From assembly GCA_036939355.1 (NCBI GenBank), contig JALLAP010001660.1, positions 1 through 10,084 on the forward strand: DNA of 10,084 bases, written 5' to 3'. Position 1 is the stretch's first letter; each line of letters opens with the position of its first letter. Source of the stretch: Thalassiosira profunda. Lineage: Eukaryota > Bacillariophyta > Thalassiosirophyceae > Thalassiosirales > Thalassiosiraceae. The position numbers and the translations under genes were made by a program. Below are positions 5,607 through 10,084 of this stretch, one piece after another. Below the pieces are notes generated by a model. The model made no database searches. It had not been told where the DNA came from and worked only from the letters and a program-made list of their open reading frames with translations.

Positions 5607-7995
5607 ATGGCGCAGCTAACACTAACATCGGCTGCGAGGGCGGCAATCGCCCGCGGCAGGTCGCGGGGCCTCCTCCTGGCCGGCGCTCGGCCCTCCGCTC
5701 GATCGCTGTCGGCCGTTTCCCTCCCATCGGCCGCCCACGGCAATGCGCGCACATCTTATGCGCAAGATCGGATCCGCCCTCGGGGCGGCCACCCCATCTC
5801 CGCCCTGTCCACCGAGGCCGCCCCCGACAACCACGCCGACGCCGCGCCCGCGGACGAGCGAGAATTCCAGGCCGAGACGCGCCAGCTCCTCGACATCGTG
5901 ACGCACTCCCTCTACACCGACAAGGAGGTGTTCCTCCGCGAATTGGTGTCCAACGCGAGCGACGCCCTCGAGAAGTTGCGGCACGTCCAGGCGACGGGGA
6001 CCCTCTCCGGATCTCCCTCGGGCGACGGCGGGGAGGGCAGCGTGCCGTTGGAGATACGCATCGAGACGGACGAGGCGAACAACACCCTCACAATTACCGA
6101 CACGGGCATCGGCATGAATCAGGAAGAGTTGGTGGCCAACCTCGGGACCATTGCGCGCAGCGGGTCCAAGGCCTTCGTGCAGGAGATGCAAATGAAGGAA
6201 CAGCTCAAGGACGCCGGCGACGCCGATCCTTTTGGGGAGGGCATCATTGGCAAGTTCGGCGTGGGCTTCTACAGCGGCTTCATGGTTGCCGACAAGGTAA
6301 ACGTGAGGTCAAAATCCGCGGGAAAGATATCGGAGGACAACGCCAGCATTGCCGAGACGGACGAGGAGGCGCTGGTGTGGGAATCGACGGGGTCGGGCAA
6401 GTACAGCGTCTCCCCTTTGTCCGAGGACATTCGCCAGGATCGCGGCACGTCCGTCGTCCTCCACCTCAAACCCGAGCTGAGCCAGTACGCCAACGAATCG
6501 ACGGTCGAAACCATCTTGAAGAAGTATTCCAACTTCGTGGGCTTTCCCATCTACCTCAACGGCAACCGGGTCAACACCATCGACGCCATCTGGCTCCACG
6601 ATCCCAAGGAGGTGACGGAGGACAAGCACTCGGCCTTCTACAAGTACGTGAGCCACATGTACGACGAGCCGCTGTCGACCGTGCACTTCAGAGTGGACGC
6701 ACCGCTCGACATCAAGGCCCTCTTCTACATCCCCAGCTTCCACCAGGAGAAGTACGGGATGGGGCGGATGGACCCGGGCGTATCACTCTACAGCCGAAAG
6801 ATCTTGATCGAGGCCAAGAGTCCGGACATCCTGCCCGAGTGGTGTCGCTTCGTGAAAGGAGTGGTGGATTCGGAGGACTTGCCGCTGAGCATTTCGCGGG
6901 AGAAGCCGCAGGATACGGCGCTGGTGGCCAAAATGCGGAAGGCGCTGACGAGGAAGATCATCGCGCACCTCTCGAAGATGATGAAGAAAGACATGGACAA
7001 ATACCGCGACGAGTTTTACAAGGAGTACGCGTTCTTCCTGAAGGAGGGAGTGTGCCAGGACTTCGAATCGCAAAAGCCCCTCTCCAAGCTCCTCATGTTC
7101 GAAACGTCCAAGGGTATGGCGGGCGAGCTGGTCTCCCTCGACGAGTACGTCTCGCGCTGCCCGCCGGAGCAGAAGGACATCTATTACCTCTTCGCCCCCT
7201 CGAGGGATCTGGCATTGCAGAGCCCGTACATGGAGGCCTTTGCGAAGAGCAACCGCGAGGTCCTCTTCATCTATTCCGCCATTGACGACTTCGTGATGGC
7301 CAATCTGAAAGAGTTCGNAGAGCAACCGCGAGGTCCTCTTCATCTATTCCGCCATTGACGACTTCGTGATGGCAAATCTGAAAGAGTTCGAGGGACGGAA
7401 TCTGATGAGCGCCGACCGAAGCGAGGTGGACCTGCCAAAACCGGACGAGGCCGAGAAGGAGGAGGGCGACAAAGACCAATCTACTCCCTCGCTGTCTCAG
7501 GCAGAAGCAACGGAGTTTTGCGCCTGGTTCCAGAACACGCTCGATTCGAAGGTGTCCAAGTGCAAGACGACCGATCGCCTCTCGTCCTCTCCAGCCGTCG
7601 TCGTCGACAACGAGTCCGGTGCGCTCCGGCGAATGATGAGCATCGTGGAAACGCAGGAGGGTGGAACCTCCACTGGAGCGATGCCCCTGCCAAAGCAGAC
7701 GGTGGAGATCAATCCGGATCACGAGATCATCGTTGGACTCCACCGCCTCAAGGATGCGGATCCGGTGCTGGCGAAGGTGTTGGCAGAGCAGGTTCTGGAT
7801 AATTGCCTCGTGGCTGCAGGATTGCTGGATGACGGCCGGTCGATGCTTCCCAGGCTGAATGATCTCATGCTTTGTGTCGTCAAGAGTGTCGACACGAGCG
7901 GTGCCGGCGAAGCGGAGGTGCCGACCGAAGAAACAGGCGAGAGTTCGGGTTCGGAAGAAGCAAAGGCTGATGCAAAAGCCGGCAAAGACAAATGA
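5607..7995 (+). CDS. TRAP1: TRAP1, mitochondrial HSP90 chaperone (interrupted by an assembly error)
   Basis: ATP-driven HSP90 chaperone of the mitochondrial matrix. The ATG at 5607 follows an in-frame TAG at 5595. Residues 1-60 are rich in Arg, Ala and Ser with almost no acidic residues, a typical mitochondrial transit peptide. The GHKL ATPase domain (about 86-290) has the catalytic Glu112 and Asn116 in FLRELVSNASDA, DTGIGM at 165-170, the lid segment TIARSGSKAF (181-190) and GKFGVGFYSGF (215-225). The middle domain (about 305-570) has ALYSRK-like SLYSRK (393-398) and the ATP-contacting Arg431 in SISRE. The frame breaks at 7318 (N) because a 72-base duplication plus the N adds 73 bases; the C-terminal dimerisation domain continues in the +1 frame to the stop at 7993-7995. 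Without the extra 73 bases the product is 771 residues, slightly long for the family because of a Glu/Ala/Lys-rich tail and a Gly-rich loop near 131-145. Plastid HSP90C is less likely given the transit peptide and TRAP1-like sequence. Confidence 0.93.
7246..7390. repeat. 72-base direct duplication flanking a single N (unmerged contig ends)
   Basis: Bases 7246-7317 and 7319-7390 are identical apart from C at 7301 versus A at 7374, and they are separated only by the ambiguous base at 7318. Both encode the same TRAP1 middle-domain segment (REVLFIYSAIDDFVMANLKE). The copies are in different frames because the offset is 73 bases. Other HSP90 proteins have this segment once. This pattern is what results when two overlapping contig ends are joined with a placeholder N. 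Confidence 0.9.
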
Positions 7996-8348
7996 TGATT
8001 TAATGATTGATGATGGAGCGTTGCAATACGATAGAAAATGAGAGTAGTAATACTGTCGCCCATAGACTAGGAGTGGCTTGCCGCCAGCCCACACCTTCAC
8101 CTCCTCACTGCAAGCTCCCCCAACGCGTCTGTCTGTCTCCCAAGATTTCTGAGCCGCAAATCTTTCGAGATCTTTTTCCGGCCTCCCACTCCACCATATT
8201 AATATCCAGCAGCTCCGCTGCCACGCAGACACAGCCTGTCGAAACACAAAAACACTGAGTGGCGGAAGTGCGACTTGGGTAGGGGTTGAGTACATACATG
8301 ACCTAATGTTAGACGACCTATCTACAAATCTTCTCAAACAAATCCTAA
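7996..8348. other. Gap between convergent genes: 3' UTRs of TRAP1 and helicase
   Basis: No gene is supported. Several extra stop codons follow TRAP1 at once. A hairpin-like inverted repeat (GTGGCT 8073-8078 / AGCCCAC 8086-8092, one bulged base) lies next to CTAG at 8067-8070. ATATTAATAT at 8196-8205 is a perfect palindrome. Just downstream of the helicase stop, ACAAATC(C) occurs three times at about 15-base spacing (8324, 8338, 8353); the copy at 8353 overlaps the last helicase codons. Both transcription units must terminate here, but I cannot identify a polyadenylation signal. Confidence 0.5.
8067..8092 (-). mobile_element. Possible Helitron-like 3' end (weak)
   Basis: On the minus strand, in the helicase direction, a short hairpin (GTGGGCT, 7-base loop, AGCCAC; six pairs and one bulged G) is followed by TC, then CTAG, then T. 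Helitrons end in CTRR before a T, with a hairpin just upstream. The hairpin-to-end spacing here is shorter than usual, the stem is weak and no 5' end is visible, so this is only a candidate. Confidence 0.15.
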
Positions 8349-10084
8349 TCATACAAATCCGGCGGCCTTGGCAGCGGCCTTTTCGTTCCAGTGGGTGACG
8401 GCATTGCTGGATGCGTCCGGGTAGCCGGCGAAGTAGGCTGACGTCAGTGTGTCCTTTTCAAGCTCCGAAATGTAACCGAGGGTGTTGCGGTTTCCCATGC
8501 GGAGCAAGAGCTGCAAGTGGTTGTGGTGCTGTATTCGGGACAGAACTACATAGAGCTGTTCCCAACTGAATCGCAGCAGGGGGTTGGGATGTTCCGACAG
8601 GGAGGCCACGACCCTTCTGATGGTCCTTCCTTGCGCCTTCGGGACGGTGATGCAGAAGCCAAGTTCGATGGGGAAGAAGTTGGCGATGGGCACGGTCGAT
8701 GCCCGGAAGCGCATGGGGCGGCTGTGGGCTGCGATCGACTCGTCGTACCACCTGATCTTGTTGCCGTGGCTGTTGTCGATCGGTATGACTATTGTCTTGT
8801 CGTTGGTGACCGATCCGAACGAACACGCACGTCGTTTCCGTCTGTTGTGCAGGCGCTGGGATCGAGTGTCCCCCGAAAAGTCGGGGTAGAGCTCAACGTT
8901 GATGGCGGTGGGCGGGGATGGCAGGTCCACAGTTGCTCCCACGGGCGTCTCCTGCAGCAATTCGTGGAGGCTGTGCGTCTCGTCGGCCGTGTTCATTGCC
9001 AGCGAATGCAGTCGCACCATGGTGCCGTTCGCCAAGTCACGTTGCACATTCAGGTTGTGCGTAAGGTAGGCGGGGGCCATGGGCACGAAGTACTCCCAGA
9101 AGCAGACTTCCTTCTCGGCCTCGTCGATTTGTTCCTGGGAAGCAGGCTTGTTCTGCCACTGATTGTACTTGACGCGCCGTCTCCATCGCACGACGTGCGT
9201 TCCGAATCGTTGCGCCCACAACTGCGCCACGAAGGCGTTGAGCATGTTGCGCTCGTAGTTTCCGGTGACGATGATGGTGGAGAAGAGGAAGTCGTCGATG
9301 TCGAAGTTGTCCGGCGAGAGGACGTTGTAATTGTCCAAGTCGGATGGCGAGAGTTTGGCGCCGGAACTCATCTTGCGGAGCAGAGCGATGTGGTCCTCGT
9401 CGTCTGCGCAACGATGCTGGATGGTTAGCTGGAGGTGGGCCGCTCGCTTGAAGAGTTCTACTCCTTGCCGCGAGAGCGTGCTGTTCAGTTCAACGCGCTG
9501 TTTGGCGGTTTGCTTTACAAAGAACAACTTCCGTTTCCGTTCGTACTTTCGCCGGAGAATGTGCATGGTGAGTTGCGGCAAGGACGATCCGCCGATGGGA
9601 GGCTGCTGGTCAAAGTCGCCAAGCATTATCACGGCTACACCTCCGAAGGGTTTGTCGTGAATCTGGCGAGCCTCCTTGAGTCGTGCGTCGAGGTAGGCGA
9701 GCATCCAAGGTTTGATCATCGATATTTCGTCAATGATGATGGCCGAAATGCGGTCAACATTGTAGTCGTTCTTGAATCGCTGCAGCTTGTCGGCATCCCA
9801 GCGTATGACTCTGTTCGACGGGATTCTGTTTCGCTCGGTCGGGATGTCCAAGAACTTGCAGACGGTGAAGCCTTCGATGTTGATTGCTGCCACTCCCATG
9901 AAGGCCATCCGGATGGGTTTGTCCAAATGCATGAACTCCGCGAGCTCACTGATGGCCTTCACCAGCCAGCTTTTCCCCACGCCAGGGGCCCCTGTGACCA
10001 ATAGTAGCGGCGCTTCGTGGTGGTCGTCGCTGCCGTCAAAAACGTGGCCAAAGTGCTCCTGGATCATGTCCATGGCGCAGAGCT
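8349..10084 (-). CDS. PIF1-family DNA helicase, N-terminus off the window
   Basis: ATP-dependent 5'-3' DNA helicase of superfamily 1B. The frame is open to the right edge: three codons (LCA) precede the first visible Met at 10073, and Walker A lies only 27 residues after it, so that Met is probably internal. Counting from it: Walker A TGAPGVGKS (27-35), motif Ia FMGVAAINIEGFTV (58-71), Walker B IIIDEISM (112-119), motif III GDFDQQPPI (152-160, usually GDFxQLPPV), the LTIQHR arginine motif (216-221), an NGTMVRL segment (349-355), KAQGRTIRRV (479-488) and LYVVLSR (507-513). The core is complete and looks intact, followed by a 60-residue tail with no recognised domain. It could be a cellular PIF1 paralogue or the helicase part of a Helitron RepHel protein; the Rep part would lie beyond 10084 and cannot be seen. 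It is convergent with TRAP1. Confidence 0.9.
   Translation of the reverse strand, partial: LCAMDMIQEHFGHVFDGSDDHHEAPLLLVTGAPGVGKSWLVKAISELAEFMHLDKPIRMAFMGVAAINIEGFTVCKFLDIPTERNRIPSNRVIRWDADKLQRFKNDYNVDRISAIIIDEISMIKPWMLAYLDARLKEARQIHDKPFGGVAVIMLGDFDQQPPIGGSSLPQLTMHILRRKYERKRKLFFVKQTAKQRVELNSTLSRQGVELFKRAAHLQLTIQHRCADDEDHIALLRKMSSGAKLSPSDLDNYNVLSPDNFDIDDFLFSTIIVTGNYERNMLNAFVAQLWAQRFGTHVVRWRRRVKYNQWQNKPASQEQIDEAEKEVCFWEYFVPMAPAYLTHNLNVQRDLANGTMVRLHSLAMNTADETHSLHELLQETPVGATVDLPSPPTAINVELYPDFSGDTRSQRLHNRRKRRACSFGSVTNDKTIVIPIDNSHGNKIRWYDESIAAHSRPMRFRASTVPIANFFPIELGFCITVPKAQGRTIRRVVASLSEHPNPLLRFSWEQLYVVLSRIQHHNHLQLLLRMGNRNTLGYISELEKDTLTSAYFAGYPDASSNAVTHWNEKAAAKAAGFV

Noticed and set aside
6377..7285. 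Plus-strand frame of 302 codons inside TRAP1
   Set aside because: It is a +2-frame shadow of the TRAP1 middle domain, Arg/Gly/Gln-rich without domains.
7246..7390. Duplication as a transposon footprint or genuine tandem exon duplication
   Set aside because: The copies are separated by only an N, the shift breaks the frame, and HSP90 proteins have this segment once. An assembly join explains all of this more simply.
1771..8348. tRNA, rRNA or CRISPR in the intergenic gaps
   Set aside because: I looked for a T-arm-like box, cloverleaf pairing and regularly spaced direct repeats in the gaps and saw none.
7267..8352. Minus-strand frame of 361 codons across the TRAP1 3' half and the gap
   Set aside because: It runs through the assembly duplication and the N, and is antisense to conserved TRAP1 C-terminal coding sequence. 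No motifs were seen.
10071..10073. Met at 10073 as the helicase start
   Set aside because: The frame stays open upstream to the window edge, and Walker A would begin only 27 residues in. PIF1 proteins usually have a conserved segment before it, so the true start is probably outside.

Overview
The window looks like nuclear DNA of a unicellular eukaryote with a compact, GC-rich, intron-poor genome. The evidence is a TRAP1-type mitochondrial HSP90 with an N-terminal transit peptide, long uninterrupted reading frames, intergenic gaps of about 0.35 to 0.9 kb, and a lysine/arginine-rich low-complexity protein that looks nuclear. A diatom or another stramenopile alga is my best guess from overall style. 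That is inference; nothing in the sequence proves the lineage.

Layout, left to right. (1) <1..1770, minus: the first 590 residues of an unrecognised basic, repeat-containing protein that runs off the left edge. (2) 1771..2691: a 0.9-kb gap with the upstream region of gene 1, a G-rich purine tract, nested inverted repeats and the downstream region of gene 3; I find no convincing gene in it. (3) 2692..5223, minus: a complete 843-residue CPA2-type cation/proton antiporter (NapA/Kef-like) with an Asp-Asp ion-binding motif and a long cytosolic tail containing an ACT-like fold. (4) 5224..5606: a divergent promoter region carrying three TACGTA elements. (5) 5607..7995, plus: a mitochondrial HSP90 (TRAP1), broken only by a single N flanked by a 72-base near-identical duplication. 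This is almost certainly an assembly join error; without it the gene would encode about 771 residues. (6) 7996..8348: the gap between convergent genes. (7) 8349..>10084, minus: the C-terminal 577 residues of a PIF1-family helicase that runs off the right edge. It is either a cellular PIF1 paralogue or the helicase part of a Helitron-type element.

The genes form no obvious pathway. The antiporter and TRAP1 are divergent and could share regulation from the 383-base spacer. I found no clear unknown multi-gene system. The best leads are the ACT-like tail on the antiporter, the unrecognised 590-residue protein, TACGTA elements seen only in non-coding DNA, and whether the helicase belongs to a transposon.
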